From positions 8,192,051 through 8,256,050 of the forward strand of contig JAKSZT010054399.1 in assembly GCA_026826555.1 (NCBI GenBank): 64,000 nt of DNA. Direction: 5' to 3'. The notes beneath the pieces are model-generated. The model ran no database searches, was not told where the DNA came from, and saw only the letters and a list, made by a program, of their open reading frames with translations. Made by a program: the position numbers and the translations under genes. The stretch is from Tolypeutes matacus (lineage: Eukaryota; Chordata; Mammalia; Cingulata; Chlamyphoridae). This document shows, piece after piece, positions 11,275 through 22,570 of the stretch; the stretch's first letter is position 1; each line of letters opens with the position of its first letter.

Positions 11275-12920
11275 TATTTTATTGGCTTCATTTCTGAAGG
11301 AGAGTTGGATCACAGAAGGGTTACTACTGGGCCAGGGGAGGATCATTGGTGTGGGGTGTCAGTGATGGGGGATATATGGGAGGAAGTTCACCTGGGCATA
11401 CATATAAGGTATATAAATGTGTTCAAATGTTCACAGGGCACTGTCACAGCGGGTGGAAATCCACACAATAACCAAGAGAATATTGAATTCCCATCCTGAA
11501 GAGCTTTGCCACATTCTCTAATGGAGCAGCAACAGTCCACCAAGTGCAGGGGCAATGACTGGTGAAGGAGAATGGTCCATTGATGGGCCCTTGATATTGA
11601 TGACTATGCCTGTGAACCTTTGCTCTTGAAATTGAAACTTAGCCTGGTGTTGTGGGTTACCTAAGAGTTGCCTCCCGAGAGCCTCTTTGTTGTTCAAATG
11701 TGGACTCTCTCTAAGCCAAACTTAGCATATAAATGCATTACCTTCCTCCCACTGTGGGATATGACTCCCAGGGATGAGCCTCCCTGGCACCGAGAGATTA
11801 CTACCATGGACCAACTAACAATGCAACTGGAAAAAAACTCAAATAAAAGGGGGGGGGGAGATTAAGACAAATGAGTTTATATGGCTAAGAGACTTCAAAG
11901 TGAGTTGGGAGGTCATCCCAGAGGTAATGCTTATGTACAGATCAGCAGGATCTCATAGACTACCAAATGAACACTACCCCCAAATAGTGGGACTCCTGAG
12001 GGCTCTGGAGATATTCAGGTCCTATGGTCAGGGCAGATAGCTCTGGAGTTTGGTGCTTTGCCTGTGGGCCCTACGTTGGAGTTTGTGCTCCTGAGAGTGA
12101 CAAAGTTGGACTCAATTATGACTTCCCTACACATGGCTCATCTGTCCCTTCTATTTAAACCTATACTTGGTGCTGGAGTTGGTAGGCATACTTCCAAGAG
12201 ACTGGAATCCTTGTGCTATCCATGTGCCAGCTGGACCCTGAGCCTCAGCAGAGTTGCAACACCTACTCTCCAGTTCATTGGACTTACCCAGGACAGCTAA
12301 CAAGGAGGTGAGGATTGACAACTACCATACAAGGAAATGAGAGAGCCTACAACTGCAAGCAAGAGAGTCCCATCCATTGGCTGCATGGGATCAAAGCCCC
12401 CTCTCAATTAGAGGTGGAGTGGACATCACAATCTCAGAATCCTCAGGATTGGATAATGAACTATGGACTAGAGTGGACTTACTGGTATTCTACTATAGAC
12501 TTATTGTGATTCTAGCAGTGGAAGAAATTACAACATTGATGTGGAGGCAGTGGCCACTGGAGGCTCTTGGGGCAGGGAGAGGGAAAAGCAGTTGTAATAC
12601 AGGGACTTTTTCGGGACTCGGTAATTGTCCTGAATGACATTGCAACGAAAGATATAGGCCATTATATATCCTCCCATAACCTGCAGAATTGAGTGGGAAA
12701 GAGTGTAAATTACAATGTGAACTATGGTCCATGCTCAGTGGCAATGCCCCAGGATGTGTTTATCAATTGCAATGAATGTGCCACACTAATGAAGGATGTT
12801 GTTTATGTGGGAGGGTGTGAGAGGTGTGGGGAGTGGAGCATATGGGAATCCCTGTATTTTTTGTGTAAATTTAGGTAATCTAAGTATCTTTTAAAAAATT
12901 AAAAATATATATTAAAAAAA
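11275..12920 (+). mobile_element. Non-coding retroposon-like element, plus copy (about 1.65 kb)
   Basis: Homologous over its whole length to 60725-62345 on the other strand, at roughly 80% identity by eye. Shared landmarks in order: tggcttcat (about 11284), ggtgtggggtgtcagtgatg, ctctaagccaaacttagcat, ccagggatgagcctccctgg (about 11769), gagtttatatggctaagaga (11873-11892), aacacctactctccagttca (12258-12277), caagcaagagagtccatcc-like block, gtggaggcagtggccactgg (12540-12559), atcaattgcaatgaatgtg. It ends in an A-rich tail after tatcttttaaaaaattaaaa. The tail and the near-coincident 5' boundary suggest retroposition. No known protein domain is encoded. The last 200 bp resemble, distantly, L1 3' UTRs. 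A G run lies at 11850-11859. The family name is unknown to me. Confidence 0.7.
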
Positions 12921-14040
12921 AATGGACCCGAGCACTGCTATGAATATAAAGTAAAAAAAAAAAAAGGATTAGCATATGACCCTAATGATATCTGCTGTTT
13001 TCCCAAAGAAGTAGTATGTTTCTGGGCTAATATTCCAACATCATTTGATGTCAAATCTTGGGTCAATTTAATTTAACCATATAACTAAACTTTTTGTTCA
13101 CCAGGAATTTTACTTAGACTTGCTTGATTTGCGACACTCCTATGAATTCTCTAAACTAGAAATACATAGCAATTCACATTCCTTCAGCTTCAAAGCAGCA
13201 CTCCAAAATATACCCTTTTGGATGAATCTTCATATTCCATCCAACAGGTCCTTGCCCAATCTATCTCAGAATTTTGTTTTTATCACCATGTATACCTACC
13301 AGCTAGAGGTTTAAAAGAAAACTATGAAGGATCCAGGTCCAATATTTCTAATTGCACAGACTATAATTGTGCATGACGACATATTTCACGCATAGCCTCA
13401 ACATTAACAAAGATAAGTAAAGACAAAAACATTATCTGATATTCCTTCAGTCAACTCCAGCTGTGGTATAGCAAAATACGAGGTCTGTGTATGTGCACGT
13501 GTGTGGTGTGCATCAACGTGTGTTCTTGAGGGTGACAGAGTGTGCTTTTACTTCCATTCGCTTCATAAGCATTAGTATGAAAAATCAAATTCTCTATTTT
13601 CTTACTCTGTTGAGAATTTTGAATTAAAGTTCCTTATTCAATAACATTTTTAAACATCTCTCAAGAAAATCATTTAAAATTACTGCCACAAATGTCCTGA
13701 TGTTGTTTGAAACACATAATAATCTGAAACATTCTGTAAGTCAGTTGACACCAGTGTTCTCAGAATTAATGAGTCAGAGAAGCAGAAGAGAAAAACAGTT
13801 GGCAAGTGAAAATAGTGACATTGTACTCCAAACCTTGCCACTGAGAACTGTCTGATTTTTTATGACTCTATTGCAATTATGCTTTTCCCTAACCATTGCA
13901 TGGGAATATCAAAGGCATGTTATGGCAAAAGTTTTTCATTTTTACTACTTCTGAGAAAGAAAAAAAGTACATTAGAGGAAAAGTTAAATATTTCTAATTA
14001 ATATAAAACAATTTTATACTGAGTCTAGCTGTAACTTCAC
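12921..14040. other. Unclassified DNA
   Basis: Begins with a second A-rich stretch (to about 12965). A TG-rich block lies at 13475-13525. No gene or family recognised; the open frame 13120-13314 is treated as chance. Confidence 0.45.
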
Positions 14041-14527
14041 TTAAAAAAAAAAGATTTATTTTATTTATTCATTTTTCCCCACCCCCTCATTGTTTGCATT
14101 TGCTGTGTCCTGGTCTTCTTTTTAGGAGGCACCGGTAACCAAACTCAGGACTTCAGATGTGGGAGGGAAGCCCCTAATTGCCTGAGCCACCTCCACTCCC
14201 TGCTTTGTTATGTCTCTCATTTTGTTTTCCTCTTGTCTCTTGTTGTATCATCTTGTCGCATCAGCTTGTTGTGCCTGCGCATTGCATTAGCTCTCCATCC
14301 TGCTGTCCTCTTTTAGGAGACACTGGGAACCTCTGCTCCCTGCATTGCTGTGTCTCTCATTATGTTTTCCTTCTTGTGTCTTTTGTTGTACCATCTTGTT
14401 GTGACATCTTGCAGCACCTCCCCATCACGCCAGCTCCCTTTCTTCTTTAGGAGGCACCAGGAACCGATCCACGGATCTCCCATGTTGTAAGCAAGAGCCC
14501 AATAGCTTGAGCCTCATCGACTTCCAA
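14041..14527 (-). mobile_element. Composite xenarthran tRNA-derived SINE (DAS type)
   Basis: In minus orientation, with the A-rich tail at 14043-14052. Two tRNA-like heads are present: one read from about 14527 down to about 14445 (plus-strand ggaggcaccaggaacc, ttgagcctcatcgacttcc), the other around 14125-14205 (ggaggcaccggtaacc, gagccacctccactccc). A partial third copy of the head's end, ggagacactgggaacc, lies at about 14316. Between them are related bodies with tgtctctcattttgttttcc and tgtctctcattatgttttcc. This head-body duplication fits armadillo/sloth SINEs and is one of the strongest lineage markers here. Confidence 0.85.
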
Positions 14528-14734
14528 ACTTCACTTTCTTACTTGTAATTACAGATTGGTGGCAAGAAAAAAATATAGAAGGATGCTTAACAGAATGATC
14601 TAGGTGGAAGAATTTTTTTAAGAGACTCTGATTGTTGGGGTTAAAGTTCAGGTTAAGCAGTTAACTTATATATCTCTTTTGTGAATTAGTTGTTAATCCT
14701 TTATGAATTTATGAAATGTGCATAGCAGCTCAAT

Positions 14735-14900
14735 AATGACACCATCAAGTTTTACAGCACTTCACAGTTTACAAAGTAGTTTCATAGGCATTGCCTCCTT
14801 TGGTTAATAAAGCAAAATCTTTAGATAGGCTGGGCAGGAAATTGTACCTGCATCTTAACAGTGAGACCTCTTAAGTCAGAGAAATACCACTCCTTGTTCA
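14735..14900 (-). repeat. Possible MIR fragment
   Basis: Has 'ttttacagcacttcacagtttacaaag'-type wording followed by 'ttgcctcctttgg', like the reverse complement of a MIR/L2 end. Diverged, low certainty. Confidence 0.35.
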
Positions 14901-17264
14901 GGGTAACAGAATCAATAGAAAGCATATCTGAGTCAGAAATTATACCCTGATGAAAATGTGGAGACTAAGAAAGAAGAGAAGATATGGACTTAACTTAGAT
15001 GCAACTGGCAATCAAATTGGTGAGCTAAGATAGGTTGTGTGAAGTTATTGGAATATAAATTATATGTATATATATATATACCATTAACAAATACTATTGT
15101 GATTATGTAAAACATCTATTGTAACTGCTCTTACTAATGGAAATATGGCTGTGCCTAGACTTTTGGGCATTGTGTCAAATCTGATAAACTTGAAAAAATG
15201 TCTTGGGCTTTATCAGTAGTTCTCAAATTCTCCAGCAAATTTGAAGATATGGAAAGGATCACTTCAGTCTTATAAAAAGTGAATCCTGAGATAGTTCACT
15301 TATAAATTTGGATAATCACTTTATACTTAGGACAAGATAATAAAATTTCACATAGCCTGTCACCATGACCTTAAACTGGTCAACCTGCTCTTGGAAGGAA
15401 TGTCCCTAAGACTGTTTCTGCACCACCATGAATATTTTGGAGTTTACAATGGCTTTAAACAATGTAAAGTTATATTAACAGAAGCCAGACAAAAATAAAG
15501 AAATCTTTTCTTAACCACTACAACAAAAAGGTTGATGTCTGTATTAAGGAAATTAAATTATATGGTTTCCTGTGTTGATATAACCTCAAAATCTCAAAAA
15601 ATATATATTCTATATATAAATTTTCGATTGGAATATATGTTTATATATAAACATACATACAAATATGTATTCATATATACATATATATTCCTCTATGTAC
15701 TTTCCTAGAGAAGAAGAAAAAATAAAAATTATAAAACTAAGATGTTAAATAGGGCAAAGTAAAATTATAATATCCATCTCATTTGGCTCATTTATTAAGA
15801 TGTTTTTATTGTTATAAAATAAATAAGGGTAGTTTGATTTTCTCGGTGACTGTGTGAGGATTTCATTCTAACAGTCAATGATCTACTATTAGTCAGCAGA
15901 ATGTGTGATTGTATCTGTTCCAACATTGCACATCTATACAATAGGCAAAGCCATAGGTGCATAATAGAGAGTCTAATGCAATTATACATCTATCATATTT
16001 GAATCTGAACAAAGAAGCTAGATTGACACAATAAAATAGCATTTAAAATTAAAAGACACATTGAAACTCTAAATGCTATTCCACTGCTAGGGGACCGCAA
16101 GCCTGCCTAAAATCATTGTAGTGTTTCTTTTGCCCCTAATCTCTTCTCTAATCAATGGCAGTAGGTAACATGTTGGCACCTTAAGTATCTTAAGTAAAGG
16201 CATTAGTTTCCACATTTCCAATCACTTTAATTGAATGTGTAGCGTGTACATAAAACTGTAATTTTGTTCAGAGGTTACTTGTCAAACCATATTTTTATTG
16301 TAAATACCTGATTTGTTCAGTTTTAATGGTATTTACTTTTGAAGGTCAGCTGTCCTGCTCAGACATGGTTAAGTGAAGTAGGGAAAAATATGTAACACCC
16401 ACAAGCAGAAATCATAAAAGAAAGAAAAAGGGGAGGCAGTTGTCTTAACATTTGGACAACAAACAAACAAACAAACAAACAAAAAACAAGTAAAATTGTC
16501 ACCCATAAATTATAGTAAACTTACAGATTGTATCATTTTCTTTCACTTCATTACATTGTACATTCACTTTTACTATTTGATACTAACTTGTAGCCTTTGA
16601 GGAGAAAGGCTTATAGCTCTTCTCTGAAGATTTAATAACCTTTATTCTCATTGCATGCCAATGATGATGATCTATTCACAAATAACTCATAATAGAGAAA
16701 GCCAAAAGTGGACATTACATCTCCTTTTCCCACTTAGGAAACTTATTTTGCATCAATTTTCCATCGTATTTCTATATAATATGAAAATCTTTACAAATTT
16801 ATACTCTTGGTTCAACTTTGATGGAGAAATAGAATTTTAACACTCCACCTCATGACAGAGACCTTCAGGATTATTATTACAATAATTTAACATCAATTAA
16901 AAATACTTATTTAGTTTCTGTCATGTTCACATATGTAATTAATACAGAGAAAACTACTTGATCACAATATTGACATTTTTATCAATGGGTAAACACCTAG
17001 CTAGTACCTTCATCTTAGTATCAATCACAAAATGATATTATTAATGGCATGAAGGAGAAGATAAAAACAATATAAGAAGTAAGTTGAAGGAAATTAGTAT
17101 TACAAAGTAAATTTTAACTACTATATAAGGACTTGTACAGAATCTGGTGAGAAACATCTAAGATAACTGAACACTTTTGTACAAATTATCAAGAAGTTAA
17201 TCCACACAATTGTAGCCAAAAAGGAGAAGCAGTGAATTTCTGAACAAAACTATCCCTCATGATT
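14901..17264. other. Unclassified AT-rich DNA with small tandem repeats
   Basis: Contains a (TA)n tract at about 15064-15080, TATA-rich sequence at 15600-15690 and a (CAAA)n tract at about 16459-16483. The segment 16150-16400 looks unique and undecayed. No gene seen. Confidence 0.45.
16459..16483. repeat. (CAAA)n microsatellite
   Basis: About six tandem acaaac-type units of period 4. Confidence 0.9.
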
Positions 17265-17735
17265 GTCCTGATCAATGATTGCTGTGTAACAAACAGCCCC
17301 CAACCTTATGGTTAAAACACCAACAATCATTTTATTCTTTCACATTTCAGGGAGTTGATTAGGCTCAAAGAGGTATTTCTGGTTCTCCCATGCATTTGCA
17401 GTCTGGCAATGGCTTGGACTAGAGCTATATCCAAAGCTTCCCTACTCAAAAATCTCAGACTTCAGCTGGAGCTGTCAGTCAGAACACCTGTACATGGCCT
17501 CTACATGTCACCTGGGGTTCTTCATAGCATTCCAAGATAACCAGGCAGAAGATTTATTGTTTTTTATGACCAAACCTCAGAAATCATATAGTATCCCATA
17601 GTGTCACTGTCTATGCATAATCAAGGGGAGGAATCCCGCTTCTGAATGGGAGGAGTGTCAACACCAAATTGTAAGAAGAGCACATGAGTTGGAAGATCCT
17701 GTTGCAGCCATCTTGGATAACACAGGTACTTGAAG
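17265..17735 (+). repeat. Ancient mammalian interspersed repeat, family not named
   Basis: Opens gctgtgtaacaaacagcccc and continues ttatggttaaaacacc, aggctcaaagagg, gatgggagg-like block (cttctgaatgggaggagtgt) and closes near tgttgcagccatcttgg. This order is common in mammalian genomes. I recognise the pattern but cannot assign the class with confidence. Confidence 0.55.
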
Positions 17736-17739
17736 AAAT

Positions 17740-18795
17740 ATTGTTGATTTTTTTAGCCTTCCTAATGACTTTGTAGTTCTATATTTTCCTTCTAATTCTG
17801 ATAGATTTTGCTTTATTCATTTTGAGGTTACATTATTGACTGCATACAAGTTCATGGTTTTTCTGTCTACTAAATATTATCTTATTTTATTCTTATCTAT
17901 TCATCTTACTTAAATTACTTTATTCTGATGCTAATAATTTATTAGCATTTTAAAAGTTTCTCTTTTATTAGCATTTTCCTGCTATAACTTCTTCCATTTC
18001 TTTGATTTAAAATATTTTATGTAGTTTGTCCTAGGTATGCCCTTTTAAGAACACATAATGGATTTTTTAAAGTACTCTTAAAAATACGAGCTAATAGCCC
18101 TCCTTTTAAGCTGATAAGTTTAGTTCCTTTACATTTATTGTGATTATGGTATATGTGAGCTTATATTTATATTTTTACTGTTTAATATTTTTTATTTACT
18201 TTTCTTTTTCTCCTCTGATTTGGAAGCTATAGATTATATTCCTATTGTCTTCTTGTTTAGTTAATGTTCAATGCTGACAATATACTATGGGTAGAAAAAA
18301 TTTAGACAAAAATCTAAAATTATTTGCATTTCTATTAGCCGATAGTGTAAGATAAGCTTAGTCAACTTTAATTTCCATTTAGCACTTCCCAATTAGTAGT
18401 ATAAGCCAAAATTTTAAAAACAAATCAATATTATTAAGCTAAAATTTTAATGTTACATTTTTAAATTACAATATTTATCTTCGAATGCTAATAGTTCCTT
18501 TAATTTATTAAAAAATTGTCAATTTCTGAGTTCACTCTTTTTTCTAGACTTCCATGACTATTATTTTATTGATATTAAAGAACATTCGACAGCAGTTCTT
18601 CACTGGTAAAATCTGTTGATTTTCCTATATTAGGATATGTCTTTATTTTACAACTGTCCTTGAAGAATGGCTTAGTTGAGCATATACTTCTAGGCTGAAA
18701 TGAATTTTTTCCTTTAGACATTTATTAGTCCATTGTATTTTAGTATCTATTTTTGCTGTTAGGATGTGTCTGCTGAAAGTCCTGCCCATCTCCAC
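17740..18795 (-). mobile_element. Ancient L1 remnant, ORF1-3'/ORF2-5' region
   Basis: Reverse-oriented old L1. It has gatagattttgctttattc with 'ttttgaggttacattattg' (the endonuclease part), then 'tatttttttattt' spacers, then 'ttttacaactgtccttgaag' and 'tttttcctttagacatttat', corresponding to the ORF1 3' region. The order runs opposite to the plus-strand L1 at 0.2-2.9 kb and parallel to the L1 at 21.7-28.8 kb. No frame survives. Confidence 0.6.
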
Positions 18796-18889
18796 TGCGT
18801 TCCAGGATCTCCACATTTTTCATGAAGAAAACCCAGGTAGAAGTACTTTCTGCTTACTCTGAATTTCTATAAAAATTATAGAATGGCTG

Positions 18890-19140
18890 TAACTTGTAAG
18901 GCTAAAGATCACATATTGTAGAGCAAGATTGCTTGATTTTGAACCCCTGTTCTCCTACTTAAGAGATGTATGACCTTTTGAAAGTTAGATAAACTCTGTG
19001 TGCCTCAGCTTCTGCATCTGTAAAACAGGGTTAAGAAAAGTACTTACCTCTTTGGGTTATTGTGAGGGAACAAGTCAATACAAGTAAAATTCTCTTAGAA
19101 TAGTGATTGACATATAGTATATATTATTTAGCATTGGAAT
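18890..19140 (+). repeat. MIR SINE
   Basis: Nearly full-length MIR: ttgattttgaacccctg, 'tatgaccttttgaaagtta', gtgcctcagcttctgcatctg (core), 'gggttattgtgagggaac', 'aatagtgattgacatatag'. Confidence 0.85.
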
Positions 19141-21592
19141 AGGTTCTGATATTTTAAACCAGATTGGAAATGCTTGTCTGCCACATTTTAGGGTGATTGT
19201 TCCTCCTCTATTTCTGAGGATTACTTCAAAGCAGAGGAGATTCACTTGACTATCATTACTGACTGTTCTACTTTCTTTTACTCACTCTGATCTAAGGACT
19301 ATGGACTGACTGCTCAAAATTTCCTCTTGCGTTCAGGTTGCCATGGAGAATAACCATCTTGTTCAGCTTTTCTCAAGGTCATTCCTGCCCCTGCAGAGGG
19401 TAGGGAGTTAAGGGGTAGGCAAGCCCAGGTCACTATTGCCATAGGTAGGTAATTCCATCATATTCTGAGGTTAACATATCTGGTCCATTTGACATGCTTA
19501 ATTATGTTTATCATTTTAGCCTGTATCAGTAATTACTTCATTGGATGCTTTTATTTTGCTCCACAAACATAACTCAGGAGATGATAGGAGTGCCATTTAT
19601 TACTTCTCTTTCAGAGACTCCACCACCTCAATACTTTAATGTTGTAGATGCTGAATAAATATTTGCTAGTGCCAATTATAACTTATTTGGCTCTACACCC
19701 AATAAGAATTATAAGATTATAATTAGATGAGTTTAATTTAAAATTCCTTCCTAAAATGAGAAATAATGCAATACAGAGCCTGCTATGAGAAAATAAAACC
19801 TTAAACAAACAAAAAAGTCCAGCCTCCATGTGGTATTGTACAGCAACTGCTAAGACTTCAGGGGTGCCAGGAAAATAGCATAATCGAGTTTTAGAAACCT
19901 CTATACTCTAGCAAAAATTAGTAACTTGATTGATGCCATTCACTGCATCTAAATGGCTTGGCATTCTGCTCTGATATGGAATAAAAATGGGATATTAGAT
20001 GAAATGCCAACTTGGACCAACATTGGGTGAACAGACTGAAATAGGTATTGAAGTATTGACGCCATGTAGTATTTCAACCCTTAGGCACATTGTGAGCTAG
20101 CACACAGTGAACTGAACTATGCACCTGACTTATTGGCAAACTGCTTTTAATCATGAACTATTGTCAGAGACCAGCCTACAACTCATTCCATTCACTTCCC
20201 TTAAAATAAAGAGAGCCAAAAGAATTGCACACTTTTGTTTTATGTTTCACTGAACCACAACTTCATGGGCAAGGCTGAAAAACTCTAAGAATCTTAGGCC
20301 AATGTCTTTTATTTATGTTTTATACAATAAAAAGAAAGAATGAAACTTAGTCAATATTTTAATCTAGTCCTTCAACAGCAACAAAAGAATATCACTTATA
20401 TACCATATTATGAAATGGGAATACATGCATCTTGGTATGGCTTTAAGTACCTGAATATGTCAAGGCCCATTCAAGGGAAATCTATTACCTTTCCCAAAAA
20501 TGAATCTTTATTGAGCTCCCACTTATAAAAACTTTAGGAGCTATGGAGCCTGGAGGAATGCATAATCCAAAAGAATCTTTTGGCTTATCTCAAACCAATT
20601 TATTTATTTATTTTTTTGCACGGACCAGCATTAGCACACACAGTATTAAAATGCTCTATATCCAGATTAATATATTCAGCTATATAATTGAATATTTTTT
20701 CTTAAAACTACTCTCTAATAATCACACCACAAGTTGACTATAACCATTTATACACACACTTTGCTATCACATGAAATCGAACCTACAAGATACACTGCTT
20801 TTATTCACTGATTGGGAGAAATGAGTCAATTGAGCTATGTCTTGCTAAGTTATATGAAAACACCATAGGCAACATAATATTTTGCTGCCCTTATTAGATC
20901 CTAATGCCTCAATGGTTATTTCAACATGTATTTGCTAATGAGTGGAGAGTCAATTTTTTAGCCCTACAACTGTCAATTACTGTTGGTAAGAAGATCCTAC
21001 AAAAATTCTTGGGTTTTGGGTGGTAATTTTATGTTGGATAGTTTGAAAGATGGAGGAAAATTAGCAGAGCAAGAGCATGATTATTATCTGTGTAGGAAAA
21101 TCTTCATGGACAGAGACTCTATAATATTCTTCCTTTAGTCAATACATGTTTGGATTCATCATCTCCTTCAAAGTCTTTCAATTCATTGAGTAATTCAATG
21201 ACTCATTTCTATATCAAATTGCAGGATGCATTTGGCCTCCTGAATCTGTTCCAACCAAACAAGAACAAGCTGTTACTCCCCCAGACTTTCTTCCGTTAGA
21301 AGAATAAACCAAAATTTTCCTATACTGCCTGCATCATCTAAACTATAAAATACAAGCTTTGGCATGCCCATTGTTTAAAACATCCAAATACTACTATACT
21401 TATTAACATCTTTTTTAAAACCTGCATGTAAACAAATAATTGGTATTAACTTGAAGTATTCAAAATATGTTTAAATATTCTACATAGTATCTATCTTGGG
21501 CTGTGGTCTATGGGAAATTTTCATTGGTGGAAATTTATACATGCACTAACGATGATTTTGCAAAGATAGTCCAAAACAATTTTTTTGATAGT
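19141..21592. other. Unclassified DNA
   Basis: No repeat family or exon identified. The open frames 20340-20528 and 20543-20737 have no recognisable similarity. Confidence 0.45.
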
Positions 21593-21690
21593 GTGATAGA
21601 TTGAGTCATGTCCCCCAGAGGACATGTTCAAGTCCTAACCCTCTAGGGGTGTTGAATGCATTTGTAAATAAGACCTTCAAAAATCCTTTT
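21593..21690 (+). mobile_element. MLT1-like LTR, 5' part (split by L1)
   Basis: Opens tgtgatagattgagtcatgt and continues ccagaggacatgttcaagtc and gtaaataagacctt, the start of an MLT1-type LTR. It is cut at the L1 tail; the rest resumes at 28798. The end sequence caaaaatcctttt is the left copy of an imperfect target-site duplication. Confidence 0.75.
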
Positions 21691-21720
21691 TATTTTTTAT
21701 TTTTTTTGTTTTTTAAAATA

Positions 21721-22570
21721 TACACATTAATTAAAGCTGTGAACTTATAAAATAATCACACACACTATGCAGAATTCCCATACAACACCCTTCCACCAAT
21801 ACACTACATTGTTGTGGAACATTTGTTAAAAATTATGAGGTAATATCATCAGACTATTACCACTAACTATGGTCTATAGCGTACATTTGGTATATTTTTT
21901 CCATACCCCCTATTATTAACACAACACATTTTTCACATTGATGCAAGAATATTACAGTATTGCTGTTGACTATAGTCCATAGGTCACATTAATTGTATTT
22001 TTCCCATGCTTCTTCACATTCTTACCACCTTGCAATAGTGATGTACATTTGTTCTAGTTCATAGAAGGATGTGCTTGTATTTGAACTATTAATAACAATT
22101 CTCATCTACCTCTAGGTTTACTATGTTGTTCAGTCCCTAGATTATTCTCTAGCTTTCTTTCAGTTGACCTTTATATCACTAGACTAAACTTTTCAGCCAC
22201 AATTCCAATTATAAACTAGCTGTGTTAGTTCTACTCACTATAACGTGTTACTATCAACTCTATTCATTTCCACACTTTTACAGTCAAGTTAACTAAAACT
22301 TCTACCTACATTTAGCATCAGTACCCCTTTTCAGCCCTCCTCTTATCTCCTAATAACCTATACTGTAGATTTTTACTTTATGCATTTATTCTTCATATTT
22401 AGTTCATATTAGTGAGACCGTGCAATATTTGTCCTTTTGTGTCTGGCTTATTTCACTTAGCATATTGTCTTCAAGGTTCATGCATGTTATCACGTGTCCC
22501 AATTTCATTTCTTCTTACTGCAGCATAGTATTCCACCCTATGTCTAGACCACATTTTGTTTATCCACTGA
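21721..22570 (-). other. L1 3' UTR
   Basis: On the minus strand it runs from the ORF2 end through agtgaaataagccagacaca and aatattgcacggtctcac, then an 'actatagtcaacagcaatac' block and 'tattcttgcatcaatgtg', to ttttataagttcacagcttt and the A-rich tail. The same 3' UTR, further diverged, is found at 31285-31662. Confidence 0.8.
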
